Below, in pieces: positions 25,169-34,311 of a DNA stretch of 34,845 bases; position 1 is the stretch's first letter, and the number at the start of each line of letters is the position of its first letter. The stretch is from an uncultured Clostridia bacterium (GTDB lineage: Bacteria; Bacillota; Clostridia; Oscillospirales; Acutalibacteraceae), in assembly GCA_944384895.1 (NCBI GenBank), contig CALWVB010000139.1:1-34845 (forward strand), written 5' to 3'. The notes below the pieces were generated by a model. That model made no database searches, was not told the DNA's origin, and worked only from the letters and a program-made list of their open reading frames with translations. The translations under genes were made by a program, and so were the position numbers.

Positions 25169-25615
25169 ATGAAGGTTGTATTAAAAGCCGATGTAAAAGG
25201 TTCTGGAAAAGCCGGGGAAGTAGTAAACGTTTCCGACGGCTATGCAAGAAATTATCTTTTGCCAAGAGGTTTAGCTATAGCGGCTGACGCACAGGCTATG
25301 AACGATATAAAAAATAAGGAAGCGGCAGCAAAACATAAAATAGAAGTAGAAAAAGCGGCGGCTCAGGCTGCGGCTGATAAAATTAACGGTAAAACGGTTA
25401 AAATTACTGCTAAAGGCGGTACAGCCGGAAGATTATTTGGTTCTGTTACAGCAAAAGAAATCGCTCAGGCTATTAAAAATCAGTATAATTTTGATGTTGA
25501 TAAACGTAAAGTTATAATTGAAAATGATATTAAAGCATTTGGCACATATGAAGCAGAGCTTAAATTATTTCAAGGTATTACTGCAAAATTTTTTGTAATG
25601 GTAGCAGAGGCATAA
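25169..25615 (+). CDS. rplI: 50S ribosomal protein bL9
   Basis: bL9 binds 23S rRNA near the L1 stalk. The N-terminal domain [36 protein letters not shown] is diagnostic, followed by the long connecting helix rich in Ala and Lys (residues about 42-75) and the C-terminal RNA-binding domain. The length is 148 residues. The start at ATG 25169 gives the canonical N-terminus; the ATG at 25157 lies inside the SD (AAAGGATG) and would add four residues. It lies 48 bp after gdpP. Confidence 0.97.
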   Translation: MKVVLKADVKGSGKAGEVVNVSDGYARNYLLPRGLAIAADAQAMNDIKNKEAAAKHKIEVEKAAAQAAADKINGKTVKITAKGGTAGRLFGSVTAKEIAQAIKNQYNFDVDKRKVIIENDIKAFGTYEAELKLFQGITAKFFVMVAEA

Positions 25616-25670
25616 TATTACAAAATTATCTGTTTTATTTATGTTATTATAGAAAAGAGGTCGAGTAAAA

Positions 25671-27035
25671 TTGGCTGTTAATGATATTGGAGGAGCGGAT
25701 ATATCAAATCTTCCGCATAGTTTAGAAGCTGAACAATCAGTATTAGGAGCTGTTTTGCTCGATCCTGATTGTTTGGCTGAAATTGCGCCAATACTAAAAC
25801 CAAGCCATTTTTATTTAGCACAGCATAGAGCTATATATGAAAAAATGCTGCTGTTATTTCAATTTGGTAAACCGGTTGATTTTGTTACGGTACTGGAAGA
25901 ATTAAAAAATGACGGAGTATATGATGAAAATTCCGGCAAAGCATATCTTTTGCAGTTAGGGCAATTGGTACCGTCGGTAAAAAATGTCCGAAGATATGCT
26001 GAGATAGTACGGGAAAAATATGATATACGGTCGTTAATATTAGTATCCCGCGAAACTATTGAGGATGCATCCGACGGTTCTGCTAAAGCAAACGATTTGC
26101 TGGATGCGGCTCAGAGCCGTATAACCGATATACGCGAAGGCCGTGATACAAGAGGATTAAGGCGTATAAGCGATGTAATCGCCGCAGATTTTTATGACCG
26201 TTTACAAATGTTAAATTCACCTGAAGCTGACCAATATGCAGGCATACCTACTGGAATAGGAGGTATTGACGCTGTATTGGATGGGCTTCATCCAACAGAT
26301 TTAATATTATTAGCGGCAAGGCCTGGTATAGGAAAAACATCTTTGGCGACTAATTTTGCTACTCATGCAGGGGCTAAACTGCATAAAAACGTATGCTTTT
26401 TTACATTGGAAATGAGCGCTGAACAGCTTGTCGGAAGAATGGTATCATCAGTAGCGGGTGTGGATTATGAAAAAATACGTAAAGGCCGTTCGCTTGATAC
26501 ATCCGATTGGGCTAAAATAGGACAGGCTGCTGATTATTTATCTCATGCTAATATTTTTATAGATGATTCCAGCGGCGTTACAGTAAATGAAATGCGGTCT
26601 AAGCTGATAAGACAGCAAAATGTTGATTTAGTAATCATTGACTATTTAGGATTATTAAGATCAGGCCGGCATATAGATAACCGTGTGCAGGAGGTTTCGG
26701 AAATAACACGAAGCCTAAAAATAATGGCAAAGGATCTTATGGTTCCGGTATTAGCTTTATCACAGTTATCGCGTGAATCGGATAAAAGGTCTAACCATGT
26801 GCCGCAGTTATCCGATTTAAGAGATTCCGGTTCTATTGAACAGGATGCTGATATAGTAATGTTCCTTTATAGAGAAGCTTATTATAAAGACGGCGATGAA
26901 GAAAAACCTGCTGATCCAAACAGCGCAAAATGTATTATAGCAAAAAACCGCCATGGTAAAACTGATACGATACCGCTTTATTGGCAAGGCCAATATACAA
27001 GGTTTTCATCACAGGAGAGCAGACGTGAAGAATAA
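25671..27035 (+). CDS. dnaB: Replicative DNA helicase DnaB
   Basis: This is the hexameric replicative helicase (DnaC in Bacillus naming), which unwinds DNA at the fork and recruits the primase encoded at 1250. The N-terminal domain begins NLPHSLEAEQSVLGAVLLDPDCL (residues 13-35). The RecA-like domain has Walker A AARPGIGKTSLA (about 216-227), Walker B DLVIIDYLGLL, the H4-type LSQLSRESDKR and the arginine-finger region DLRDSGSIEQDADIVMFLYRE. It is 454 residues and intein-free. The start is TTG 25671, with AGAGGTCG before it. Its last 11 bases overlap the start of tilS. Confidence 0.97.
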   Translation: MAVNDIGGADISNLPHSLEAEQSVLGAVLLDPDCLAEIAPILKPSHFYLAQHRAIYEKMLLLFQFGKPVDFVTVLEELKNDGVYDENSGKAYLLQLGQLVPSVKNVRRYAEIVREKYDIRSLILVSRETIEDASDGSAKANDLLDAAQSRITDIREGRDTRGLRRISDVIAADFYDRLQMLNSPEADQYAGIPTGIGGIDAVLDGLHPTDLILLAARPGIGKTSLATNFATHAGAKLHKNVCFFTLEMSAEQLVGRMVSSVAGVDYEKIRKGRSLDTSDWAKIGQAADYLSHANIFIDDSSGVTVNEMRSKLIRQQNVDLVIIDYLGLLRSGRHIDNRVQEVSEITRSLKIMAKDLMVPVLALSQLSRESDKRSNHVPQLSDLRDSGSIEQDADIVMFLYREAYYKDGDEEKPADPNSAKCIIAKNRHGKTDTIPLYWQGQYTRFSSQESRREE

Positions 27036-28398
27036 AATCCATGAAGCTATAAAAAGATATAATATGATCTGCAGGGGAGACAGGATATTGGCGGCTCTGT
27101 CAGGAGGCGCCGATTCAGTTACCCTGCTTCATTATTTATTCGTATATAGGGATATTTTGGGCATAACTGTTGAGGCAGCGCATGTAAACCATATGTTAAG
27201 AGGTAAGGAAGCGGATAGGGATGAATTGTTTTGCCGCAGCTTATGTGAAAATATGGGTATAAAATTGCATGTGAAAAAGATCGACGTAAGAAAAATAGCA
27301 AAAGATAAAGGGCTGTCAGAAGAGTTATGCGGAAGAAATATAAGGTATGAATTTTTTGATGAAATAGTGAATAACAGCGGGATGAAAATAGCTACGGCGC
27401 ATACATTAAGCGATAGTATTGAAACAATGATATTTAATCTTGCAAGAGGTACAGGCCTTAAAGGTTTATGCGGAATACCGCCGGTAAGAAAGAATATAAT
27501 ACGCCCGCTTATAAATTGTTATAGAAGCGATATTGAAAATTATTGTAAAGAGCATAATCTTGATTATGTAACCGACAGTACAAATCTTGAGGATGATTAC
27601 AGCCGTAATTTTATTAGGCATAATATTTTGCCGCAGTTAAAAAATATTAATATAGAAGCTGATAAAGCTTTAGGCCGCACTATAAATTGGCTGCGTGAAG
27701 ATGAAAATTATTTATCTTTAATGGCTGGCGATATGTTAGAAAAGATAAAAACAGACGATAATAAATATGATATTCATGATTTAATAGATTGTCCGGTACC
27801 GGTCAAAAGAAGAGTTATTGCAAAAATATTAAAAAATAATTGCGGAAATATCTCATCAGAGCATATTTTAGAGTTGGAAAATTTACTTAATAAAACAGGA
27901 AGCGTTAATCTTCCCAAAGACTTAAAAGCAAAAATAAAAGACGGATTTTTAATAATAACGCCTCAAAATGAGGATATTAATAATTCGGCGAGATTTAACG
28001 AGCGTGTAATAAAATTGGAAGAAAGCATACAATTTGCTGAAAAAACAATATATTTACAAAATCTTAGCATAAAAGATTATAATTTTTTGAAATTTATTAA
28101 TAAAAAGTTATTTTATAATTGCTTTGATTGTGATATGATATACGGTGATTATAAATGCCGCACAAGGCTTGACGGCGATTATTACCATCCTTTATTAAAG
28201 GGATGCGGTAAAAGTCTTAAAAAATTATTTAATGAATTGAAAATATCTAAAGAAGAACGTACTAAACGCCTAATTTTATGCGATAATAATGGCATAATAT
28301 GGGTTGAAGGTATTGGAATAGATGAACGGGTAAAAATAACTGATAAAACTAAAAATATTGTTCTAATTAATATTAATGGAAATAATTCTTTAATATAA
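27025..28398 (+). CDS. tilS: tRNA(Ile)-lysidine synthase
   Basis: TilS converts the wobble cytidine of the CAU-anticodon tRNA-Ile to lysidine with ATP, so that AUA is read as Ile; the window is rich in ATA codons, so this matters. The N-type ATP pyrophosphatase P-loop ALSGGADSVTLLHYL is at residues 24-38, followed by AAHVNHMLRG, ATAHTLSDSIETMIFNLARGTGLKGL and RPLINCYRSDIENYC. The C-terminal domain ends KKLFNELKISKEER...WVEGIGIDERVKI, typical of TilS. The start is GTG 27025, overlapping dnaB by 11 bases, with GGAG suitably spaced. The length is 457 residues. No hpt gene is present between tilS and ftsH, unlike in many Bacillota. Confidence 0.95.
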   Translation: MKNKIHEAIKRYNMICRGDRILAALSGGADSVTLLHYLFVYRDILGITVEAAHVNHMLRGKEADRDELFCRSLCENMGIKLHVKKIDVRKIAKDKGLSEELCGRNIRYEFFDEIVNNSGMKIATAHTLSDSIETMIFNLARGTGLKGLCGIPPVRKNIIRPLINCYRSDIENYCKEHNLDYVTDSTNLEDDYSRNFIRHNILPQLKNINIEADKALGRTINWLREDENYLSLMAGDMLEKIKTDDNKYDIHDLIDCPVPVKRRVIAKILKNNCGNISSEHILELENLLNKTGSVNLPKDLKAKIKDGFLIITPQNEDINNSARFNERVIKLEESIQFAEKTIYLQNLSIKDYNFLKFINKKLFYNCFDCDMIYGDYKCRTRLDGDYYHPLLKGCGKSLKKLFNELKISKEERTKRLILCDNNGIIWVEGIGIDERVKITDKTKNIVLININGNNSLI

Positions 28399-28546
28399 AA
28401 GATTTATTATATAAAATAATTTTTGTTCTATGGCAATTTATAATTTAAGTAAAAAAATATAGCAAGCAATTTTTATTAACAAGGTAAATATTTTAGCAAC
28501 ATTTTATATTTTAATATTAGTCATTTATTGAGGAGTGAACAGCAGA

Positions 28547-30412
28547 TTGAATAAGAATGTCAGAAACGCACTTATTTATATTGGTATACCGTTAATTGTA
28601 ATACTTATTATAGCGTTTATGATGAATCAGGATCTTAACGCGGCATCAGCTCCAAAGTATTCTGATGTAATTGCAAGATTTGAGAATATGGAAGTAGAAG
28701 CATTTTCTCTTAAATTGGAAAACTGCCGCTTAGATATGCAGCTTAATAAGGAATACAATGGAAGTAAGGAAATGGTATATTCGGTAGCGAATTTTACAAC
28801 CTTCTATGAAGATATAAAACCATATATAGAAGAGTATGATAAAGAGCATCCGGATAAACCGATGGTATATGATTTTGAACGTCCAGGCGATGTGCCATGG
28901 TTTGTAAGCCTATTGCCATCGCTTATAATGATCGGCGCGCTGATTTTCTTCTGGTATTATATGTCCAAACGGATGAGCAGTATGGACGGCGGCGCAAAGA
29001 CTATGAATTTTGGCAAAGCAAAAGTAAAGCAAATGGCGGATGAAAAACGCAAGACAACTTTTGCTGATGTAGCGGGAGCAGATGAAGAAAAGGAAGAACT
29101 GCGTGAAATAGTAGAATTCCTTAAAAATCCAAAGAAATATAATGAATTGGGTGCAAGAATACCAAAAGGCGTATTGCTTGTAGGCCCTCCGGGTACAGGT
29201 AAAACTCTTTTAGCAAGAGCTGTTGCCGGTGAAGCAGGAGTACCGTTTTTCTCAATATCCGGTTCTGATTTCGTAGAAATGTTTGTCGGCGTCGGCGCTT
29301 CCCGTGTAAGGGATTTATTTGACCAGGCTAAGAAAAATTCACCATGTATTATATTCATAGATGAAATCGATGCTGTTGGCCGTCATAGAGGCGCTGGCCT
29401 TGGCGGAGGACATGATGAACGTGAACAGACATTAAACCAATTATTGGTTGAAATGGATGGTTTTGGAGCTAATGAAGGCGTTATCATGATAGCCGCTACC
29501 AACCGTCCTGATATACTTGATCCGGCTTTAATGCGTCCGGGACGTTTTGACAGACAGATTACAGTTGGTTACCCTGATATGAAGGGCAGATATGCCATAT
29601 TAAAAGTACATTCCAAGGGTAAGCCTTTAGCGCCGGATGTAGATTTAATGACTATAGCTAAATCAACATCAGGATTTACGGGCGCTGATTTGGAAAATCT
29701 TTTAAATGAAGCTGCTTTATTAGCTGCACGTAAAGATTTAAAAGCTGTTACAATGGAAGAAATTGAAGAAGCTACAATTAAGGTGGTTGTAGGTACTGAA
29801 AAACGTTCCCATGTAGTCAGCGAAAAAGATAAAAAGATTACATCATATCATGAAGCAGGCCATGCGGTTGCATCTTATTTTATGCCAACCCAGGATCCTG
29901 TTCATCAAATATCTATTATTCCGCGCGGTATGGCCGGCGGATATACAATGTCATTGCCAAAAGAAGATAAAAGCTATAAGAGCCGTCAGGAAATGAAAGA
30001 AAATCTTGTAGTTTTATTAGGCGGACGTGTTGCAGAATCATTGACTTTAGATGATATCTGTACAGGTGCATCAAATGATATTGAACGCGCTACACAAATA
30101 GCCCGCAGTATGGTAACTAAATATGGTATGAGTGAGAAACTTGGACCTATTTGTTTTACTGGAAGCGAAGGCGGAGAAATATTCTTAGGCCGTGATTATG
30201 GCCATGCAAAAGAATATTCAGAAACTGTAGCAGCACAGATTGATGAAGAAACAAAAGATATTATTTTGACTGCATATAATAAATGCAAAGAAATATTATC
30301 ACAGCATATGGATAAGCTTGAGGCTGTTGCTCAATTCTTATTCCGTAATGAAAAAATGGATGGAGATAAATTCAGAGCGGTTATGGAAGGCAAACCAGTT
30401 GAAGATAATTAA
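28547..30412 (+). CDS. ftsH: ATP-dependent zinc metalloprotease FtsH
   Basis: FtsH is a membrane-anchored AAA+ protease that degrades misfolded membrane proteins and regulators. There are two membrane segments (about residues 6-24 and 110-133) around an external domain of about 85 residues. The AAA+ domain has [22 protein letters not shown] (Walker A), [15 protein letters not shown] (Walker B), the pore motif [10 protein letters not shown] and the second region of homology [23 protein letters not shown]. The zinc site is HEAGH (about residue 441). TTG 28547 is preferred over GTG 28535, because GAGGAG overlaps the latter. The length is 621 residues. Confidence 0.97.
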   Translation: MNKNVRNALIYIGIPLIVILIIAFMMNQDLNAASAPKYSDVIARFENMEVEAFSLKLENCRLDMQLNKEYNGSKEMVYSVANFTTFYEDIKPYIEEYDKEHPDKPMVYDFERPGDVPWFVSLLPSLIMIGALIFFWYYMSKRMSSMDGGAKTMNFGKAKVKQMADEKRKTTFADVAGADEEKEELREIVEFLKNPKKYNELGARIPKGVLLVGPPGTGKTLLARAVAGEAGVPFFSISGSDFVEMFVGVGASRVRDLFDQAKKNSPCIIFIDEIDAVGRHRGAGLGGGHDEREQTLNQLLVEMDGFGANEGVIMIAATNRPDILDPALMRPGRFDRQITVGYPDMKGRYAILKVHSKGKPLAPDVDLMTIAKSTSGFTGADLENLLNEAALLAARKDLKAVTMEEIEEATIKVVVGTEKRSHVVSEKDKKITSYHEAGHAVASYFMPTQDPVHQISIIPRGMAGGYTMSLPKEDKSYKSRQEMKENLVVLLGGRVAESLTLDDICTGASNDIERATQIARSMVTKYGMSEKLGPICFTGSEGGEIFLGRDYGHAKEYSETVAAQIDEETKDIILTAYNKCKEILSQHMDKLEAVAQFLFRNEKMDGDKFRAVMEGKPVEDN

Positions 30413-30469
30413 TTTTAGATTCTGTTTTGGGTTGTAATCCTATCGCTTTGAAAGGATATTTTATATACT

Positions 30470-31102
30470 ATGCGTAAAAATATAACAAGAATCCTGTTTG
30501 GAGCTACAATAGTAATTGCAGCAATATTTATTTTGCTAAATGCATTTGGAGTAATTCATTTAGGCAGATTGCATTATTGGGATTTCTGGCCTGCTATTCT
30601 AATAATATTAGGTATAGGAGCAATTATATCTGATAAACCTAATGTTTGGAATTTAACATTAACAGGAATAGGTACATTCTTTTTCTGCCTTGAAATGGGT
30701 TGGATACAAAGCCGTATAGCAAAGACAGTATTAATATGTTCATTGCTTATAATATTGGGAATCTGGCTGATGATTGGTTGGATATTTAAAAATAAAAAGC
30801 AGGATGACAATCAAAATAATTATAGTCCGCCTCCTAATCAAGGTCCTTATCAGAATAACGGAGGTTATCAGCAAACCCCATATACAAATGAATGGACACA
30901 AGGTACTGGTAATTATGAGCAAAACCAATATAACCAGCAAAATGCGTATTATCCACCAAACCAAGAACAGGGATATAATGTAAATTCATATAATCAAAAC
31001 CCTAATAACAATGCCACAGGACAGGCAGATAATATGAATTATAAACAGCAATATAATACGGATTATTCATACCAAGATGACAAAGAGAATATGTATAAAT
31101 AA
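30470..31102 (+). CDS. DUF5668/LiaF-like membrane protein with Gln/Asn-rich tail
   Basis: The first 105 residues form four hydrophobic segments with short turns (ILFGATIVIAAIFILLNAF, YWDFWPAILIILGIGAII, LTLTGIGTFFFCLEMGWI, VLICSLLIILGIWLMIGWIF). The WPAILIILGI pattern is typical of the LiaF-type transmembrane region (DUF5668 family). The remaining 100 residues are low-complexity, rich in Asn, Gln, Tyr and Pro (PPPNQGPYQNNGGYQQ), probably disordered and cytoplasmic. The SD GAAAGGA lies upstream of the ATG, and ftsH ends 57 bp before it, so co-transcription with ftsH is possible. Relatives act in envelope-stress sensing; the role here is unknown. Repeat copy 8 begins directly after the stop. 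Confidence 0.75.
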   Translation: MRKNITRILFGATIVIAAIFILLNAFGVIHLGRLHYWDFWPAILIILGIGAIISDKPNVWNLTLTGIGTFFFCLEMGWIQSRIAKTVLICSLLIILGIWLMIGWIFKNKKQDDNQNNYSPPPNQGPYQNNGGYQQTPYTNEWTQGTGNYEQNQYNQQNAYYPPNQEQGYNVNSYNQNPNNNATGQADNMNYKQQYNTDYSYQDDKENMYK

Positions 31103-31202
31103 AGCTATATTATCCTAAATCATGAAATATATAAGAAATAAAAGTACAAATATGTAATATAATATTAAAGAAAACATTTAAGGTTACGTTACCGCAAAAA
31201 AA

Positions 31203-31376
31203 GGGGGGCGCCTGCGTGCAACCATATGAAATATGGTTGCCAAATGCAAAATAATTTGCTATATAAAGATGATGAGTATTTAAGATAATACTAGATTTTC
31301 TTTATAACTCAGCATGAGTATTAAAAAATTATTTTGCGTAAAGCGCATCCAAAGGATGCGCTGCGCAGGCGCCCCC
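31203..31376 (-). repeat. Cloverleaf repeat, copy 8 (P-to-G orientation)
   Basis: The outer stem GGGGGCGCCTGCG (to 31216) pairs with CGCAGGCGCCCCC (31364-31376). The P arm is GCAACCATAT-GAA-ATATGGTTGC (31218-31240), the central arm TGCAAAATAATTT (31245-31257) with AAATTATTTTGC (31326-31337), and the G arm AGCGCATCC-AAA-GGATGCGCT (31342-31362). The larger unit probably runs from about 31101 (AAAGCTATATTATCCTAAAT) to about 31466 (GAGTGATTTAAATTATCTTA). Its left flank matches copy 3 and its right flank matches copy 5 over roughly 90 bp each. Confidence 0.92.
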
Positions 31377-31635
31377 ATAAACGGTGCTTTTACATTATCT
31401 GTTGCTTTTTTTATTTTAGTTTTATTATTTATTTTTTTTTGTTTTGAGTGATTTAAATTATCTTAGAAAATCTATATAATGCTGTTTTTTGTGTAATTAT
31501 AAGGTTGTAGAATTTAAAACAAAGGTAAAGTACAGGTAATTTAATATGTCAAAACAGCTGTAAATATGGAGAATGAACTGGGATATTTAGTTGTATTGAC
31601 TTTCTATAAATTTAATAATAAACTGTCATATAATA

Positions 31636-31658
31636 TCCGGCCTTTTATTAAGGCCGGA
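31636..31658. terminator. Hairpin in the greA upstream region
   Basis: TCCGGCCTT (31636-31644) pairs exactly with AAGGCCGGA (31650-31658) around a TTATT loop. It lies between repeat copy 8 and the greA promoter and probably blocks read-through into greA. Confidence 0.55.
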
Positions 31659-31725
31659 ATGTATTTTACTAAGAATAAATTAGTATTATTTAGTAATATT
31701 TTATAAAAATAGTGGTAAAAAACTA

Positions 31726-31754
31726 TTGACATTATATTGTATGGCGATTATAAT
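31726..31754 (+). promoter_or_regulatory. Consensus sigma-A promoter of greA
   Basis: TTGACA (31726-31731), exactly 17 bp, TATAAT (31749-31754): a perfect consensus promoter. Transcription would start near 31761, giving a greA leader of about 136 nt. Confidence 0.85.
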
Positions 31755-31812
31755 ATTTCTAATATGCAAATGGTATAATAGAAGATATTATAAATATATT
31801 ATTTATATAAAT

Positions 31813-31880
31813 ATAGCCTTTATCTGCCGGCCGGCGAAGGGGGATAAGGGCTATTAGATTATTATGTCTTTATCAGCCGG
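31813..31880 (+). promoter_or_regulatory. Structured greA leader with duplicated arm
   Basis: ATAGCCTTTATC (31813-31824) and GATAAGGGCTAT (31843-31854) form a 12-bp stem with one G-U pair, with a GC-rich loop. The left side, CTTTATCTGCCGG (31818-31830), recurs as CTTTATCAGCCGG (31868-31880) close to the start codon, so the GATAAGG strand could pair with either copy. Confidence 0.45.
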
Positions 31881-31896
31881 AGAAACGGAGTGTTTT

Positions 31897-32373
31897 ATGG
31901 CAGGGAAAAAATATGTCCTTACAGAAACCGGACGAGATAAACTTATTAATGAACTTGAAGAATTAAAAACAGTTACAAGAAAAGAAAATGCTGAAAGAAT
32001 CAAAGTAGCGCTTTCCTTTGGTGATTTATCTGAAAACAGCGAATATGACGAAGCAAAAAATCAACAGGCTAAAGATGAAGCAAGAATTATAGAAATAGAA
32101 GAAATATTAAAAAATGCAACTGTATTAAATGAAAGTGATTTAAATACAAATGCTGTAACAATAGGATCAAAAGTGCGCCTTTTAGATACAGAATATGATG
32201 AAGAAGTAGAATACCATATTGTAGGTTCAACAGAAGCAGAACCAATGATGGGTAAAATTTCTGATGAATCACCTGTTGGAAAGGCATTATTAGGCCATAT
32301 GGTTGGAGATAATGTTGAAGTCGAAGCTCCAGATGGCATATTAGTATTAAAAATTCTTGAAATATCCAGATAA
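31897..32373 (+). CDS. greA: Transcription elongation factor GreA
   Basis: GreA enters the secondary channel of RNA polymerase and stimulates cleavage of backtracked RNA. The N-terminal coiled coil carries [19 protein letters not shown] and the tip region [20 protein letters not shown], whose acidic residues (D and E of GDLSEN) activate cleavage. The C-terminal FKBP-like domain holds [46 protein letters not shown] 31897 (158 residues) is chosen, because CGGAG lies 6-7 nt before it and MAGKKYVLT is the normal start; the ATG at 31864 would add 11 residues and cover the leader repeat. Confidence 0.96.
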   Translation: MAGKKYVLTETGRDKLINELEELKTVTRKENAERIKVALSFGDLSENSEYDEAKNQQAKDEARIIEIEEILKNATVLNESDLNTNAVTIGSKVRLLDTEYDEEVEYHIVGSTEAEPMMGKISDESPVGKALLGHMVGDNVEVEAPDGILVLKILEISR

Positions 32374-32419
32374 CGGCGAACTTATATTTAGATGCCGTAG
32401 CCATGAGTAAAGATTTACC

Positions 32420-32453
32420 AGGCGAAAGCTGCTGCGGCGCTTTCGCCTTTTTT
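32420..32453 (+). terminator. Rho-independent terminator of greA
   Basis: AGGCGAAAGC (32420-32429) pairs with GCTTTCGCCT (32439-32448), and a run of T follows to 32453. This is a strong terminator, so lysS, 50 bp further on, needs its own promoter or read-through. Confidence 0.85.
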
Positions 32454-32503
32454 ATTAATATGATAAAATATATAAGAAATATAAAAAGAGGAGAAATATA
32501 AAT

Positions 32504-34006
32504 ATGGATACAAAAAAGACTCCGGCAGAGCAGCCGCAGCAAGATTTAAATGAAATATTAAAATTACGCCGTGAAAAATTAGAAGTATTACAACAATCAG
32601 GTAAAGATCCATATAAAATTACAACAGCTGAGCAGGATATACATAATGCGGATATTATAGCAAGATTTGATGAATTGGAAAATCAAGATGTTTCTATATG
32701 CGGCCGTATTATGACATGGCGTGATATGGGTAAAGCTAATTTTATAGATGTACATGACGCTACCGGACGTATGCAGGTTTATGTACGCCGCGATGATATT
32801 GGCGAAGATGAATATGCAGAATTTAAAAAATGGGATATCGGCGATTTAGTAGAAGTAAAAGGATTTGTATTCCGTACCCGCAGAGGCGAAATTTCCATAC
32901 ATGCAAAGGCTATTAAGCTTATATCAAAATCATTAATACCATTGCCGGAAAAATATCATGGTTTAAAAGATACAGATTTAAGATATCGTCAAAGATATCT
33001 TGATTTAATAGTAAATCCTGAAGTAAAGGATACTTTTATAAAACGCAGTAAAATTATAAGCGCTATAAGAAAATTCCTTGATGATAAAGGTTTTATAGAA
33101 GTAGAAACCCCTATACTTAATACAATAGCGGGCGGAGCTGCAGCACGTCCTTTTATTACTCATCATAATACCCTTGATATTGATCTTTATTTAAGAATAG
33201 CTCCTGAATTATATTTAAAACGATTAATAGTAGGCGGTATGGAAAAAGTTTATGAAATCGGCCGTTTATTTAGAAATGAAGGTATGGATGTAAAACATAA
33301 TCCAGAATTTACATCAATGGAACTATATCAGGCTTATACTGATTATAATGGTATGATGGAAATCACCGAACAAATGATTTCTTATGTAGCTGAGCAGATA
33401 TGCGGTACAACAACTATAACATATCAGGATCAGGAAGTAGAACTTAAAGCACCTTGGAAACGTCTTACAATGGTAGAAGCTGTTAAAGAATATTGTAATA
33501 TAGATTTTGATTCATTCCGTTTAGATGATGAAAAAGCAAGACAAGCCGGTAAAGCTTTAGGTATTGAAATAAAAGGTGATGAAAGCTGGGGCGATATGCT
33601 TTATAAATGCTTTGATGAAAAGGTAGAAGAGCATCTTGTCCAGCCAACGTTTATTATGGATTATCCTGTTGAAGTATCGCCTCTTACAAAACGCAAACCA
33701 GACCGTCCAGAATTGACTGAACGTTTTGAATTTTTTATAACTAGTCGTGAGATGGGTAATGCATACAGCGAATTAAATGATCCAATTGATCAAAGAGAAC
33801 GTTTTATGCATCAAATGGAGCTTCGTGAAAAAGGTGATGATGAAGCTAATATGATAGATGAAGATTTTCTTAATGCATTGGAATATGGTATGCCTCCAAC
33901 AGGTGGTCTTGGCATAGGTATTGACAGATTGGTTATGCTGTTAACTAACAGTTATTCAATCAGAGACGTATTATTATTCCCTACCATGAAACCATTGAGT
34001 AAATAA
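32504..34006 (+). CDS. lysS: Lysyl-tRNA synthetase, class II
   Basis: This enzyme charges tRNA-Lys. The N-terminal OB-fold anticodon-binding domain spans residues 55-160 ([32 protein letters not shown]). The catalytic domain has motif 1 around [15 protein letters not shown], motif 2 with [23 protein letters not shown], and motif 3 with [22 protein letters not shown]. The 500-residue length is normal. AGAGGAG precedes the ATG. It follows greA, a common order in Bacillota, but a strong terminator separates them. It is closed by the terminator at 34021-34049. Confidence 0.98.
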   Translation: MDTKKTPAEQPQQDLNEILKLRREKLEVLQQSGKDPYKITTAEQDIHNADIIARFDELENQDVSICGRIMTWRDMGKANFIDVHDATGRMQVYVRRDDIGEDEYAEFKKWDIGDLVEVKGFVFRTRRGEISIHAKAIKLISKSLIPLPEKYHGLKDTDLRYRQRYLDLIVNPEVKDTFIKRSKIISAIRKFLDDKGFIEVETPILNTIAGGAAARPFITHHNTLDIDLYLRIAPELYLKRLIVGGMEKVYEIGRLFRNEGMDVKHNPEFTSMELYQAYTDYNGMMEITEQMISYVAEQICGTTTITYQDQEVELKAPWKRLTMVEAVKEYCNIDFDSFRLDDEKARQAGKALGIEIKGDESWGDMLYKCFDEKVEEHLVQPTFIMDYPVEVSPLTKRKPDRPELTERFEFFITSREMGNAYSELNDPIDQRERFMHQMELREKGDDEANMIDEDFLNALEYGMPPTGGLGIGIDRLVMLLTNSYSIRDVLLFPTMKPLSK

Positions 34007-34020
34007 GGTACAGTAAAAAA

Positions 34021-34049
34021 ACACCATTTTAAACAAAATGGTGTTTTTT
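34021..34049 (+). terminator. Rho-independent terminator of lysS
   Basis: ACACCATTTT (34021-34030), loop AAAC, AAAATGGTGT (34035-34044), then TTTTT. The stem is perfect and 14 bp past the lysS stop. The A-run before it makes it usable in both directions. Confidence 0.85.
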
Positions 34050-34257
34050 AATTAGAAATTTAACAATGGAGTCCGCTGCGAATTTGAGGACTCTATAAAC
34101 CGCCCGCTGAGAGAGGGAGAGGATAAAAGAATAAGCAAAGGAACAACCTATCTGGTATAATGGCGATTGTACAAATCGTCAAAGAAACAGCAAGTATGTT
34201 CTGCATGGCAAATAGTTTAGCATATACGAAAGTGGGTATGCAAGCAGTACATAGTAT
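34050..34257 (+). other. Spacer with a hairpin and a short unassigned frame
   Basis: GAGTCC/GGACTC (34069-34074 with 34088-34093) forms a small hairpin. A 34-codon frame at 34160-34264 (MAIVQIVKETASMFCMANSL...) follows a TATAAT-like box but has no SD, no relatives I recognise, and runs into the flank of repeat copy 9. The GC content is higher than in typical spacer, so this may be a decayed gene or insertion remnant. Confidence 0.35.
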
Positions 34258-34311
34258 TGTCTAAGATAAATTAAATCACTCAAAATAAATAACCGATAAT
34301 GAAAAAGTACC

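Noticed and set aside
31596..31658. Possible small RNA with its own promoter (TTGACT, 17 bp, TAAACT) ending in the hairpin at 31636-31658
   Set aside because: The -10 is poor and the distance to the hairpin is only about 10-30 nt, so the hairpin is better read as a terminator or boundary.
34160..34264. 34-codon frame starting ATG after a TATAAT-like box
   Set aside because: There is no SD, no recognisable similarity, and the box and ATG overlap. It runs into the flank of a repeat, so it is not annotated as a gene.
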